Assembly: GCA_964446865.1 (NCBI GenBank)
Contig: CAYURD010000007.1
Location: 1-64,000, forward strand
Reading direction: 5' to 3'
DNA length: 64,000 nt
DNA from: Glaciecola sp964446865
GTDB lineage: Bacteria; Pseudomonadota; Gammaproteobacteria; Enterobacterales; Alteromonadaceae
The notes under the pieces were generated by a model that saw only the letters and a list, made by a program, of their open reading frames with translations, did no database searches and had not been told where the DNA came from. A program made the translations under genes and the position numbers. This document shows positions 26,630 to 35,767 of this stretch, piece after piece (position 1 is the stretch's first letter; the number at the start of each line of letters is the position of its first letter).

Positions 26630-29431
26630 GTGCCCTTACATCCTGAGCAAACTAGCATTTCGAGCACCTGCGCCTATTGTGGCGTAGGGTGCGGTGTTGA
26701 TATATCTTTAGACAAGGGGAAGCCTGTTGCTCTAGAAGGCACTCGCGAACACCCCGCTAATTTTGGTCGATTGTGTGTTAAGGGTACACATTTACTCGAT
26801 ACTACGAGTAATGAGCAACGTTTGAGCTCACCTCAAATAAAAGGTCACGATGTAACATGGCCCCAAGCCATCAATAAAGTCGCCACAAGCCTGCAAGATG
26901 TTATTAAAGAGCATGGCAAAGATGCCGTCGCTTTTTATGTATCGGGTCAATTGCTTACCGAAGACTATTACATTGCCAACAAGCTAATGAAGGGCTACAT
27001 TGGCAGTGCGAATATCGATACTAACTCTCGCTTGTGTATGTCATCTGCAGTGAGTGCTTACAAACGCGCATTCGGCGAAGATGTTGTGCCTTGCGACTAT
27101 ACTGATATTGAGCAAACTGATGTATTTGTGTTGGTCGGCTCTAACGCCGCTTGGACGCATCCGGTGTTATTTCAACGCGCTCAGCGTGCTAAAATGCAGC
27201 GCCCAAACATGAAAATCATTGTTATAGACCCGCGCAAAACCGCCACCGCTGATGCGGCCGATTTACACCTTCAATTACGCCCCGGCAGTGACGCGGCTCT
27301 TTTTAACGGGCTAGTCAACTTTGCTCAGCAACACCGTTTACTCGATGCTGAGTTTATTGAAAATCACACTAATCACTTTGATGCTTGTCTTGATGCTTGT
27401 GAAGCATGGACAGTCGATAAAGTCGCTGAGTTTTGTGAACTTGATAAAGCCGACATCATTGCCTTCTATCGCTACTTTTGTGAACACAAGCGAGTGTTAA
27501 GTTTTTATTCGATGGGCATTAACCAATCGAGCTCTGGCGTCGACAAATGCAATGCGATAATTAACAGTCATTTGGCCACAGGTAAGCTTTTATACAAAGG
27601 TGCAGGTCCATTTTCAATTACCGGGCAACCTAATGCCATGGGTGGCCGTGAAGTGGGTGGTTTGGCAAATCAGCTAGCTGCTCATTTAGATATCGAAAAC
27701 CCTGAACATCGCCAGCGTGTGCAACATTTTTGGCAGTCACCGTCTATCGCTAACAAAGCTGGCAAAAAAGCAGTCGACATGTTTAATGCTCTTAAAAGCG
27801 GTAAGATTAAAGCGGTTTGGATCATGGCAACAAACCCATTGGTTAGCTTACCTAATCGAAAAGAAATTGAAGCGGCCTTACAAGCCTGCGAATGCGTAAT
27901 TGTGTCTGATTGCGTGAGTAAAAATGACACGCTTGGCTTTGCCGACATTGTTTTACCCGCGAGCGGCTGGTTAGAAAAAGATGGTACGGTAACTAATTCG
28001 CAGCGTACTATTTCGCGACAGCGCGGCGTTGTTAAGCCCTACAAACAAGCCAAGCATGATTGGCAAATTATGTGTGAAGTGGCAAAAGCCATGGGCTACA
28101 AGGGCTTTGACTTTGATTCGCCCCATCAAATTTTTGATGAATGGGCAAGCATGACAAAAGCACTTAATACGCCAGTCAATAATATAAAACATCGCCAACT
28201 CGACCTTTCGCCTTTATGTGGTTTAGATCAAGACCAATACGATGCTTTACGTCCCAAACAATGGCCTTTTGACCAGCAAGGTAACACCACCCGCGTATTT
28301 GAAAATAAGCAATTTAGTACGGCTAATCAAAAAGCTAATTTTGTGCCGATTACCCCTCAGTTGCCTAAACAGGTGACCTCAGATGAATTTCCACTGCTGC
28401 TAAACTCAGGGCGAATGCGCGACCAATGGCACACCATGACAAGAACGGCTCGAGCAGATGCGTTAAATCAGCATAGTCCCTTTCCAACTATTGAACTTCA
28501 TGCTGATTGGGCTGACAAGTTAGGGATTAAAAACGGTGAAATCTTACAGCTAGATTCGGCATTTGGCCAGGCAAGAGCTTATGTTGTTATTTCTGACAGC
28601 GTGCGTAAAAACGAGTGTTTTATGCCAATTCATTGGAATGCACAATTTGCATCTAGCGCGAGTGTTAGTGCCCTGTATAGCTCGGTTGTTGATCCACTGT
28701 CAGGGCAACCCGAAAGTAAACAAGTGGCGGTAAAGGCCAGTAAAGTTCAATACAAACAGTTTGTGAGTGTTTTTTCAAAAGCGTCGGTTCAACATACCAG
28801 TGATTTTTGGGTCAAAAGCAAACATGCTTCATGTGAATACACAGAAATAGCGAATATCGATAAGCAAGAAATTGAAGAAATGTTTGATAAAAGCACGCTG
28901 ACAAGAGGAGAATGGATTAGCAGACGTTCACCTTTTGTAGAAGCGCAAATTTTGGTAAAAGACGGCCAGCTACAATTCGCGGCTTTTAGTTTTAGTACTC
29001 AAAAACAACAGCAACATTTACCGAGCATGTGGGTAAACAGCTGTTTTGACGAAGCGCTTAATAATAAAACAATGTCTGCCTTATTGTCGGCAACCGCACC
29101 TCTAGAATTCACTCGTGGAAAAGTTATTTGCAGTTGTTTTAATGTTCATGAAAAAACCATTAACGAAGCCATTGCCAGCGGTGCGCAAAGCGTTGGTGAA
29201 CTTGGTAAGCAACTTAAATGCGGCACTAACTGCGGTTCGTGCAAAAGCGAACTAAGTCAAATGTTAAAGGCAGCATCGACATCGCAGCATAAAGACCCTG
29301 ATGCTGCCAGAGATACATCGTCTCAACATACACTACCCGCTAGTGATGAGTCAGAAAATGCTAGACAAATCCGCGCGCAACACTACACTGCTGAAGAAAA
29401 CAAAATAGATATCGACATCATCAGAGCCTGA
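26630..29431 (+). CDS. nasA: Assimilatory nitrate reductase catalytic subunit NasA
   Basis: A 933-residue cytoplasmic molybdoenzyme reducing nitrate to nitrite. It begins at GTG (AGGAC upstream). The N-terminal [4Fe-4S] motif CAYCGVGCGVD plus Cys from RLCVKG, the bis-MGD-binding body (GSNAAWTHPVLFQRAQ; MATNPLVSLPNR) and the molydopterin-dinucleotide domain (LLNSGRMRDQWHTMTRT) are present. The C-terminus carries a BFD-like [2Fe-2S] domain (VICSCFNVHEKTI, then KCGTNCGSCKSE), as in NasA of Klebsiella. No NasB/NirB partner is nearby, so electron donor and nitrite reductase are encoded elsewhere. Confidence 0.95.
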   Translation: MPLHPEQTSISSTCAYCGVGCGVDISLDKGKPVALEGTREHPANFGRLCVKGTHLLDTTSNEQRLSSPQIKGHDVTWPQAINKVATSLQDVIKEHGKDAVAFYVSGQLLTEDYYIANKLMKGYIGSANIDTNSRLCMSSAVSAYKRAFGEDVVPCDYTDIEQTDVFVLVGSNAAWTHPVLFQRAQRAKMQRPNMKIIVIDPRKTATADAADLHLQLRPGSDAALFNGLVNFAQQHRLLDAEFIENHTNHFDACLDACEAWTVDKVAEFCELDKADIIAFYRYFCEHKRVLSFYSMGINQSSSGVDKCNAIINSHLATGKLLYKGAGPFSITGQPNAMGGREVGGLANQLAAHLDIENPEHRQRVQHFWQSPSIANKAGKKAVDMFNALKSGKIKAVWIMATNPLVSLPNRKEIEAALQACECVIVSDCVSKNDTLGFADIVLPASGWLEKDGTVTNSQRTISRQRGVVKPYKQAKHDWQIMCEVAKAMGYKGFDFDSPHQIFDEWASMTKALNTPVNNIKHRQLDLSPLCGLDQDQYDALRPKQWPFDQQGNTTRVFENKQFSTANQKANFVPITPQLPKQVTSDEFPLLLNSGRMRDQWHTMTRTARADALNQHSPFPTIELHADWADKLGIKNGEILQLDSAFGQARAYVVISDSVRKNECFMPIHWNAQFASSASVSALYSSVVDPLSGQPESKQVAVKASKVQYKQFVSVFSKASVQHTSDFWVKSKHASCEYTEIANIDKQEIEEMFDKSTLTRGEWISRRSPFVEAQILVKDGQLQFAAFSFSTQKQQQHLPSMWVNSCFDEALNNKTMSALLSATAPLEFTRGKVICSCFNVHEKTINEAIASGAQSVGELGKQLKCGTNCGSCKSELSQMLKAASTSQHKDPDAARDTSSQHTLPASDESENARQIRAQHYTAEENKIDIDIIRA

Positions 29432-29433
29432 TA

Positions 29434-30450
29434 ATGACCAGCAAAGACACCAGTCAACTTTTTGAAAAGCTTTCAGACTATGTAGCCTTGGTAGGGCGCG
29501 GTCAAAAATCAGGTAAAACGCTTAATCAAGCACAAGCTCGTCATATAATGCTCGCCATGCTACAAGAAAAAACGCTTCCTGAGCAAACTGGCGCATTGCT
29601 TATGCTCTTGCGCATGCGCGAAGAAACCGACGAAGAGCTCGCTGGCTTTGTACAGGCTTGTAGAGACACCTTGCCAAATACTATTAATAACTTACCTAAT
29701 GTTGACATCGATCTTGGCTGTTATGCAGGCAAACGAAGACATTTACCTTGGTTTGTATTGTCAGGTTTATGCTTAGCAACTAATGGCTATACCGTATTGC
29801 TGCATGGACTAGAAGAGCATGACTCAAATAGACTTTATCTAGACCAAGTATTTAGAGATTTATCTTGGCCCATTGCAGCCAATGTAGATGAGACTAAACA
29901 GCAACTACTGGATTATTCGTTTAGTTATATAAGCCTGCAACACCTGCATCCAAGCATGACAAAACTGCTACAACTACGCCACATATTAGGTTTGCGATCA
30001 TGTATGCATAGTGTCGCGAAAATGTTAAACCCAGCAGGTGCTAAAGCCAGTATTCATGGGGTATATCATCGTGAACTCGACGATACACATATTCAAGTAG
30101 CCCGCCTTTTACATGAAACTCGCATTGCTTGCATACGCGGCGATAGTGGCGAAGTAGAAGCTACCCCCGAAAAACCATTTACGATGAATTATATGGATGC
30201 AGAGTCTAAGGCTAAAAAGTACGAGTTTCCTATTTACTTAAGCTCTTGGTCGCATCAAACTCGCCAGCTTGGATCGCAGGCGCTCAAAGAATTATGGTGC
30301 GGCCAACTTGACAATAAATATGGCGAAGCCGCAACTATATCAACGCTAGCGGTCTATCTATCTGCTTTGCACGGGCATGATGCCTGTGACGCGCTAGCAA
30401 AAGCTGCCGATATGTGGCATTCACGTTCTAAAGTTTGGCCTTTAAGCTAA
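29434..30450 (+). CDS. TrpD2-like glycosyltransferase-family protein (YbiB type)
   Basis: A 338-residue protein with the anthranilate phosphoribosyltransferase fold: the N-terminal helical domain (GKTLNQAQARHIMLAMLQ, ALLMLLRMREETDEELAGF) and a Rossmann-like domain. The TrpD phosphoribosyl-PP motifs are degenerate (CYAGKRRHLPWFVLSGLCLA), so it is unlikely to make tryptophan. E. coli YbiB of this group binds nucleic acid. It starts two bases after nasA stops and precedes mobA, so it belongs to the nitrate operon. Its role there is unknown. Confidence 0.82.
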   Translation: MTSKDTSQLFEKLSDYVALVGRGQKSGKTLNQAQARHIMLAMLQEKTLPEQTGALLMLLRMREETDEELAGFVQACRDTLPNTINNLPNVDIDLGCYAGKRRHLPWFVLSGLCLATNGYTVLLHGLEEHDSNRLYLDQVFRDLSWPIAANVDETKQQLLDYSFSYISLQHLHPSMTKLLQLRHILGLRSCMHSVAKMLNPAGAKASIHGVYHRELDDTHIQVARLLHETRIACIRGDSGEVEATPEKPFTMNYMDAESKAKKYEFPIYLSSWSHQTRQLGSQALKELWCGQLDNKYGEAATISTLAVYLSALHGHDACDALAKAADMWHSRSKVWPLS

Positions 30451-30475
30451 GTATTATAGAGGTAACATAAACCAG

Positions 30476-31057
30476 ATGTCAGAACGTATGCAAAAAACAG
30501 CCAAGATTCAAAAACCAATGCCACAGCAAGCGATCACCGGTTTGATTTTAGCCGGAGGCAAAAGCGCTCGCATGGGCACCGACAAAGCCCTTTTAGATTG
30601 GCAAGGTAAAACGTGGTTAGCACAAATGGCAGAAATACTGCAGCAAGCCGGCGTGAGTAACATAGTCGTTAGTCGAAATTCGATTACACAATTTACAACC
30701 GTTAACGATGCGTTTATTGATGGTGGCCCACTTAGTGGTTTATACAGTGCGATTAAACAAGCAGACATACTGTCACCAATGTTAGTCGTCCCCATTGACA
30801 TGCCAATGCTGTGCGCAAGTGCATTAACTGAACTAGTTGAGTCAACCGATAACATTGATGAAGCAAGTTGTTACCAAAATTCACCTTTGCCGTTTTTTAT
30901 AAAACCAACACAACAGCATATTGATTTGTTATTTGACCAACTTAGTAACCCTGATAGCAAAAAGTCTATTTGGCAATTTTTAAAAAAGATCAATACAAGA
31001 CAGCTCAATAAACAGATAGATACACCTAACTTCAATTCACTAAAAGATATCCCATAA
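30476..31057 (+). CDS. mobA: Molybdenum cofactor guanylyltransferase MobA
   Basis: MobA attaches GMP to molybdopterin to form the guanine dinucleotide cofactor needed by NasA. The nucleotide-binding signature TGLILAGGKSARMGTDKALL, the VVPIDMPML metal motif and the 193-residue length are typical. It follows the TrpD2-like gene by 25 bp, with AGAGG about 12 bases before its ATG, and is probably the last gene of the nitrate operon. The N-terminal 20 residues before the conserved core are unusually long. Confidence 0.92.
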   Translation: MSERMQKTAKIQKPMPQQAITGLILAGGKSARMGTDKALLDWQGKTWLAQMAEILQQAGVSNIVVSRNSITQFTTVNDAFIDGGPLSGLYSAIKQADILSPMLVVPIDMPMLCASALTELVESTDNIDEASCYQNSPLPFFIKPTQQHIDLLFDQLSNPDSKKSIWQFLKKINTRQLNKQIDTPNFNSLKDIP

Positions 31058-31188
31058 AGCCAAGTCTGCATGTTATGCATAAATCCTTCGATTAAATAGA
31101 AAGGTATAGTGATTTTATTGCAATTTTAATTCTATTTTATTGATATAGACTACCTACATCACTTAACAAGATGAAGATAGGTAAGACC

Positions 31189-31779
31189 ATGAAAAATATA
31201 TTAGTTATTAATTCAAGCCTTCAAGGCGAACTCGGAAACAGCAACAAAGCGACCAAGCAGTATGTTGAACATCTCGAAAATACCCAAAGCATCAATAAGA
31301 CGCTAATTGATTTACATAAAGACGATATTCCACATTTGAGCGGTGCAGAAATGCAAGCGTGGGGGACAAAATTAGAAGATAGAAGCGAGCAGCAAGCTGC
31401 GCTGGCCAGTATTTCTGACAACTATATTGCACAAATACAAGAAGCCGACGAAATTGTGCTAGGCGTACCAATGTATAACTTTGGCATACCGTCAGTATTA
31501 AAAGCGTTTTTTGACCGCATCGCCAGAGCGGGTATCACATTTAGTTATTCTGAAAATGGGCCCAAAGGCCTACTAAAAGGTAAAAAAGTAACTGTATTAG
31601 CTGCGCGAGGTGGCAAATACAAAGGTACAGCTCTTGATACTCAGTCTGATTATCTAACTAATTTTTGGAGGTTTTTAGGTGTCAAAGAAGTTAACATATT
31701 TTATATTGAGGGTTTAGCCATGGGTGAAGAGGCTAGTAAAGAAGCTTGGCAACAATTTGCGAACGAACTAAAGGGATAA
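31189..31779 (+). CDS. azoR: FMN-dependent NADH-azoreductase
   Basis: A 196-residue flavodoxin-fold quinone/azo reductase that lowers quinone or azo stress using NADH. The first strand and FMN loop (ILVINSSLQGELGNS), VLGVPMYNFGIPSVLKAFFDR and VLAARGGKYKG are diagnostic for AzoR. I prefer the ATG at 31189 over an in-frame ATG 6 codons upstream because the family N-terminus begins there and ATAGG lies at the right distance. Likely monocistronic: it is separated from mobA by 130 bp and followed by a hairpin. Confidence 0.92.
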   Translation: MKNILVINSSLQGELGNSNKATKQYVEHLENTQSINKTLIDLHKDDIPHLSGAEMQAWGTKLEDRSEQQAALASISDNYIAQIQEADEIVLGVPMYNFGIPSVLKAFFDRIARAGITFSYSENGPKGLLKGKKVTVLAARGGKYKGTALDTQSDYLTNFWRFLGVKEVNIFYIEGLAMGEEASKEAWQQFANELKG

Positions 31780-31835
31780 TACCCAAAACAGCGTAAACCA
31801 TGGCCAAAAGTTTGACTAGAATTGAGTAACCAAAA

Positions 31836-31866
31836 TAGCCAGCAATTAGTAGACTAACGCTGGCTA
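31836..31866. terminator. Hairpin downstream of azoR
   Basis: TAGCCAGC and GCTGGCTA pair perfectly across a 15-base loop in the gap between azoR and the convergent lipid/sugar-binding-like gene, followed by AGCTGTTTTA. It probably ends azoR transcription. Confidence 0.6.
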
Positions 31867-31887
31867 AGCTGTTTTACATTAGTTAGG

Positions 31888-32550
31888 CTAATTACAGCCT
31901 GTTTGACCCTCAGGCAATGGTGCCAAACCAATATTAGCGACTTCAAATTCTAGTTTGCCTTGTGTAGCAATGCTCAGTACGCTACTAATTTGAGTAAAAT
32001 CAAAATTACCATCTAAGTTAAAGCATGCTAGTGGGATAGGTAAGTACATCCACTTCTTTTTAGGTAAGCGTTTAAGCGCTGCTTTCATGGGATACTTGCC
32101 AACACACTTGTTACTGTACTGACACTGCATCGAAAAATGAACATTTTCGTTAGGGGCTTTCAATAACCTAATTTCAAGGACTAAAGCCGCTGATGAACTG
32201 ACCGATGATAAATCTATTACATGGTTTTTAATGGTAAAGCTTGTGTCGTTGAGTTGGTTTCCACCCCACTGATTTTTGACTATTTTGCCTCTCCATTTTA
32301 GATGTAAGGCATCATCTTCACCGTCTTTATCTGCAGGATTTATTTGAAGGTTCTTTCTTGCCGTTTGCCCTTTTTGATTCTCTACGGGGATACTCCAGTT
32401 AAGCCCATTGCCAACAGATGCTTGCCAAGGCTGTATTAGTTTACCCTCTACCAAGTAACTAGAAACAGGATCGCTACCAAACGCACTTTGAGATATTGCT
32501 GTGTGCGGAACTAATATAAGTAGTCCGTATAAAAATATTCTTTTAAGCAT
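31888..32550 (-). CDS. Secreted protein resembling the ExoP C-terminal galactose-binding-like domain
   Basis: A 220-residue exported protein. The ATG at 32550 is chosen because AGGAG lies upstream and a clear signal peptide follows (FLYGLLILVPHTAISQS). The mature part resembles the C-terminal accessory domain found on GH3 exo-glucanases such as ExoP: paired strands, DDALHLKWRGK, then WMYLPIPLACF and FDFTQISSVLSIATQGKLEF. Here it stands alone without the GH3 module. It is divergent from lgoD with a 16-bp AT palindrome in its promoter region and may be a periplasmic or surface sugar-binding part of the polysaccharide locus. Confidence 0.6.
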   Translation of the reverse strand: MLKRIFLYGLLILVPHTAISQSAFGSDPVSSYLVEGKLIQPWQASVGNGLNWSIPVENQKGQTARKNLQINPADKDGEDDALHLKWRGKIVKNQWGGNQLNDTSFTIKNHVIDLSSVSSSAALVLEIRLLKAPNENVHFSMQCQYSNKCVGKYPMKAALKRLPKKKWMYLPIPLACFNLDGNFDFTQISSVLSIATQGKLEFEVANIGLAPLPEGQTGCN

Positions 32551-32579
32551 TGGTGAACTCCTGCTTCTATTGTGCTGTA

Positions 32580-32595
32580 TATTTATATATAAATA
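32580..32595. promoter_or_regulatory. AT-rich palindrome, candidate shared operator
   Basis: TATTTATATATAAATA is a perfect 16-bp palindrome, 30 bp upstream of the start of the ExoP-C-like gene. Fourteen of the 16 bases recur in order upstream of the FucP-type permease at 37602-37617. AT-rich DNA makes chance matches common, so operator function is tentative. Confidence 0.35.
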
Positions 32596-32817
32596 CGTAA
32601 ATGTATTGAAACGAAACTTTATTACTGTCGAAAAGATTACCGAAAATAAATAAATCCTGCAAAACATTTTTTTAACAATTTCGTTACTTCCTATAATCTA
32701 TAAGGATTTCAAAGGAATTCACTAAAAATAATATGCAGTAAAACAACTTTCGTTTATTTATTAAATATAAATTTTAGTATTTACATGCAAAATTTAGATA
32801 GTGTTTTTCAAAATAAG

Positions 32818-32826
32818 TGCTATGAT
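32818..32826 (+). promoter_or_regulatory. Extended -10 promoter of the lgoD operon
   Basis: TGCTATGAT is an extended -10 element 45 bp upstream of the lgoD start. The -35 region has no good match, as is tolerated with an extended -10. Confidence 0.5.
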
Positions 32827-32870
32827 GTTTGCATGAACAAATTATGTCCTATTATGGGAGGTGCTTCCTC

Positions 32871-33887
32871 ATGAAAAGTATCGTATGTATAGAGCCAGGC
32901 AGATTAGAATCGCGTGACGTTGATAAACCAGCGCGCAAAAGCAATGAAGTACTTGTAAAAATTAAGTCAATTGGCATCTGCGGCACCGATATTCACGCCT
33001 TTGGTGGAAACCAACCATTCTTCGCTTACCCGCGAGTATTAGGTCACGAGTTAGCAGGTATCGTAGAAGAAACATGCGATAACGATAACATTCCGGTAGG
33101 CGCATTTGTTTATATAATACCTTATATAAGCTGTGGTGAATGCATTGCATGTAAAAGCGAAAAACCTAACTGCTGTGAAAATATAGAAGTATTAGGTGTT
33201 CACCGAGATGGCGGCATGACCGAATATATAAGTGTACCGCAATCTGCAGTTGTTGTTGCTCACGGCCTACACTTTAACGACATGGCAATTATCGAATGCT
33301 TAGCAATTGGCGCACATGCAGTTGCTCGAGCACAGTTACAAGCTAGAGACACAGTGTTAGTGCAAGGGTCGGGCCCAATAGGCATTGGCGTTGCACAATT
33401 TGCTAAGTTATCAGGCGCAAGAGTGCTTATTTCTGATATACACGAAGGTAAGTTAGCGGCCGCCGTTAAGAACTACGCTTTAGATGGCAGTGTTGATGCC
33501 AAAGGTGATGTTAAACAGCAGCTGTATGACCTTACCGACGGCGATATGCCCACGGCTATTTTTGATTGCACTGGTAATATTAATGCCATGCAGTCTGCAG
33601 TCACCAATTTGGCACACGGCGGTAAAATAATTTATGTCAGTGTCGTAAAAGACAAGCTTTGCTTTGACGACCCTGAGTTCCACAAACGCGAAATTACCAT
33701 GTTAGGTAGCCGGAACGCGACAAAAGACGATTTTGAAGAAGTGGTTAAAAGAATGAGAGAAGGCTCTGTCACTAGCAGTGGTTTTATCACAGATGTAGTG
33801 AAATTTGCTGATTTAGTGCCTTTCTTTGACCAATGCAGTAAGCCCGATTCTGGTATTGTCAAAGCCGTTATCGAAATGGAAGATTAA
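32871..33887 (+). CDS. lgoD: L-galactonate-5-dehydrogenase-like zinc alcohol dehydrogenase
   Basis: A 338-residue zinc-dependent medium-chain dehydrogenase. It closely follows E. coli LgoD (YjjN), which oxidises L-galactonate to D-tagaturonate with NAD+. Shared stretches recalled from that protein include GICGTDIHAFGGNQPFF, YPRVLGHE, the structural-zinc cysteines (SCGECIACKSEKPNCCE), GVHRDGG and FHKREITMLGSRNAT. Catalytic Zn ligands are C37 and the HE pair at 59-60. Start at 32871 is fixed by GGGAGG 9 bases upstream. It overlaps the lactonase gene by one base and leads a three-gene operon. Confidence 0.85.
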   Translation: MKSIVCIEPGRLESRDVDKPARKSNEVLVKIKSIGICGTDIHAFGGNQPFFAYPRVLGHELAGIVEETCDNDNIPVGAFVYIIPYISCGECIACKSEKPNCCENIEVLGVHRDGGMTEYISVPQSAVVVAHGLHFNDMAIIECLAIGAHAVARAQLQARDTVLVQGSGPIGIGVAQFAKLSGARVLISDIHEGKLAAAVKNYALDGSVDAKGDVKQQLYDLTDGDMPTAIFDCTGNINAMQSAVTNLAHGGKIIYVSVVKDKLCFDDPEFHKREITMLGSRNATKDDFEEVVKRMREGSVTSSGFITDVVKFADLVPFFDQCSKPDSGIVKAVIEMED

Positions 33888-34717
33888 TGCGAATAGATGC
33901 ACACCATCATCTTTGGGAGTTTAATACTGAAGAATATGGATGGATAGGCGAACAAGAAGCCGTCTTAAAACAAGATTTTGACATTGAAGCACTCGCAGCA
34001 GTTTGCAATAGCAACAAAATAAACGCCACAGTGGCAGTACAAGCCCGTCAGTCACACGAAGAGACTGACACATTGCTAGCCTTAGCAGAAAAAAGTAGTC
34101 ACATAAAAGCCGTAGTCGGCTGGGTTGATCTCAAATCCAACAAACTCGACGCTATTCTTGACCAATGGGATAACAATCAATATTTGAAAGGTTTTAGGCA
34201 CGTTTTACAAGATGAGCCTGATAACGATTTCATGTTAGATCCTGACTTTATAGCCGGGTTAAAAAACATATCAAACCGCGGGTACTGTTACGACTTACTT
34301 GTACTACCGCAACATCTCAAAAATAGTTTTACACTTGCTCAATTACTACCAGATTTGAACTTTGTCATTGACCATCTAGCAAAACCGTCAATTAAAGATG
34401 GACAAGGGTTTACTGAGTGGCAACGCGACATTAGTAAGTTGGCCGAATTACCTAATGTTTATTGTAAGCTTTCAGGTATGGTAACTGAAGCCAATCTAAA
34501 TTCATGGAAACTTAACGATTTCTCGCTTTATTTGTCGTCAGTTATCCATGCTTTTGGCTGTAAGCGCGTAATGTATGGTTCTGATTGGCCTGTTTGTTTA
34601 CTCGGTGGCAGTTACACGCAAGTTATTAGTATTGTTGAGCAATATGTTAAGCAAACATGCCCTGCCTTTGAGCACGACATTATGGGCCTTAACGCGAAGC
34701 GCTTTTACAAGATATAA
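33887..34717 (+). CDS. Sugar-lactone hydrolase (amidohydrolase 2 family, L-fuconolactonase-like)
   Basis: A 276-residue TIM-barrel amidohydrolase of the COG3618 group, which opens aldonolactones such as L-fucono-, L-galactono- or L-rhamnonolactone. The metal motif is RIDAHHHLWEF at the start, FVIDHLAKP in the middle and MYGSDWPVCLL near the C-terminus. Between a dehydrogenase that would make L-galactonolactone and one that uses L-galactonate, it is best read as L-galactonolactonase. The start is joined to lgoD by a TAATG overlap. Confidence 0.85.
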   Translation: MRIDAHHHLWEFNTEEYGWIGEQEAVLKQDFDIEALAAVCNSNKINATVAVQARQSHEETDTLLALAEKSSHIKAVVGWVDLKSNKLDAILDQWDNNQYLKGFRHVLQDEPDNDFMLDPDFIAGLKNISNRGYCYDLLVLPQHLKNSFTLAQLLPDLNFVIDHLAKPSIKDGQGFTEWQRDISKLAELPNVYCKLSGMVTEANLNSWKLNDFSLYLSSVIHAFGCKRVMYGSDWPVCLLGGSYTQVISIVEQYVKQTCPAFEHDIMGLNAKRFYKI

Positions 34718-34729
34718 AGTAGGAAAGTC

Positions 34730-35665
34730 ATGAAGTACAAAACATTAGGTAAAACTGGACTCGAGATCTCTCAATTAAGCTATGGCGCATCTCCACTAGG
34801 CAGCGTTTTTCGAAATATTAATGAAGCCGACGGGATCAAAACCGTACACACTGCGCTTGACCACGGTATCAACTATCTGGATGTATCACCTTATTATGGA
34901 GATACCGTAGCCGAGACAGTGCTAGGCAAGGCATTAAGTACCGTTAGCCGTGACAAGTATATTTTATCAACTAAAGCTGGTCGCTATGGCAGTGATTTTG
35001 CCGATTTTGATTTTTCAGAAAAGCGTATCACCGCTAGTTTAGACGAGAGTATGACGCGTTTAAACACCGACTATATCGATATTTTGTTTTTACATGATAT
35101 TGAGTTTGGTTCTTTACAGCAGGTATTGGACGAATCGTTACCTTGCTTAGAAAAACTAAAAGCGGCAGGAAAAATCGGATTTATCGGTGTAACGGGCTAC
35201 CCATTAAAAGTCTTCACTGAGGTTGCCAAGCATTACAGCATCGATGCCATTTTAAGCTATTGCCGGTATTCACTAAATGACACTTCATTACTTAATGCCA
35301 TCCCTGCGCTTGATGAGGCGGGTATCGGTATTATTAATGCATCACCTACGTCAATGGGACTACTTACTGAAAGAGGCGCTCCGCCTTGGCACCCAGCCCA
35401 AAAGGCATTGGTAGAAGCTTCACAACAAGCAGTAAAATTGTGCCAAGAGCACGGCACTGACATAACGTCACTCGCCTTACAATTTGCCATTGACCATCCA
35501 TCTATCACATCGACTTTGGTTGGTACGGCTAATCCCGAAAATATCATTAAAAACGTCAACTGGTCAAAAAGTTCACCAGACCAAGCACTCGTTGCTAAGA
35601 TTCAGAAGTTATTTGTAGGAATTGACTGTACTTGGCCTTCTGGTCATCCAGAGAATCAAGACTAA
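34730..35665 (+). CDS. L-galactose dehydrogenase-like aldo-keto reductase
   Basis: A 311-residue aldo-keto reductase that should oxidise L-galactose to L-galactonolactone. It is strikingly like plant L-galactose dehydrogenase as I recall it: GASPLGSVF, SPYYGDTVAE, HDIEFGSLQQV, FIGVTGYPLKVF, ILSYCRY, then MGLLTERGAPPWHPA and WPSG close to the end. The AKR tetrad is visible (Tyr in SPYYG, Lys in STKAGRYG, His in FLHDIEF). L-fucose dehydrogenases share this group, so L-fucose may also be accepted. Third gene of the lgoD operon. Confidence 0.85.
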   Translation: MKYKTLGKTGLEISQLSYGASPLGSVFRNINEADGIKTVHTALDHGINYLDVSPYYGDTVAETVLGKALSTVSRDKYILSTKAGRYGSDFADFDFSEKRITASLDESMTRLNTDYIDILFLHDIEFGSLQQVLDESLPCLEKLKAAGKIGFIGVTGYPLKVFTEVAKHYSIDAILSYCRYSLNDTSLLNAIPALDEAGIGIINASPTSMGLLTERGAPPWHPAQKALVEASQQAVKLCQEHGTDITSLALQFAIDHPSITSTLVGTANPENIIKNVNWSKSSPDQALVAKIQKLFVGIDCTWPSGHPENQD

Positions 35666-35684
35666 AAACATACCTTAAGATGAC

Positions 35685-35728
35685 ACACCGCTACTGCTTT
35701 AGTCGAGCATTAGCGGTGTTTTTAATTT
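35685..35728. terminator. Terminator between the L-galactose operon and uxaA
   Basis: ACACCGCTA and TAGCGGTGT pair across a 17-base loop and are followed by TTTTAATTT, a good rho-independent terminator for the plus-strand operon that converges on uxaA. Confidence 0.8.
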
Positions 35729-35767
35729 AGGCGAAGGTTTTTATTTCAGGCGCTTTAGTATGTACTA

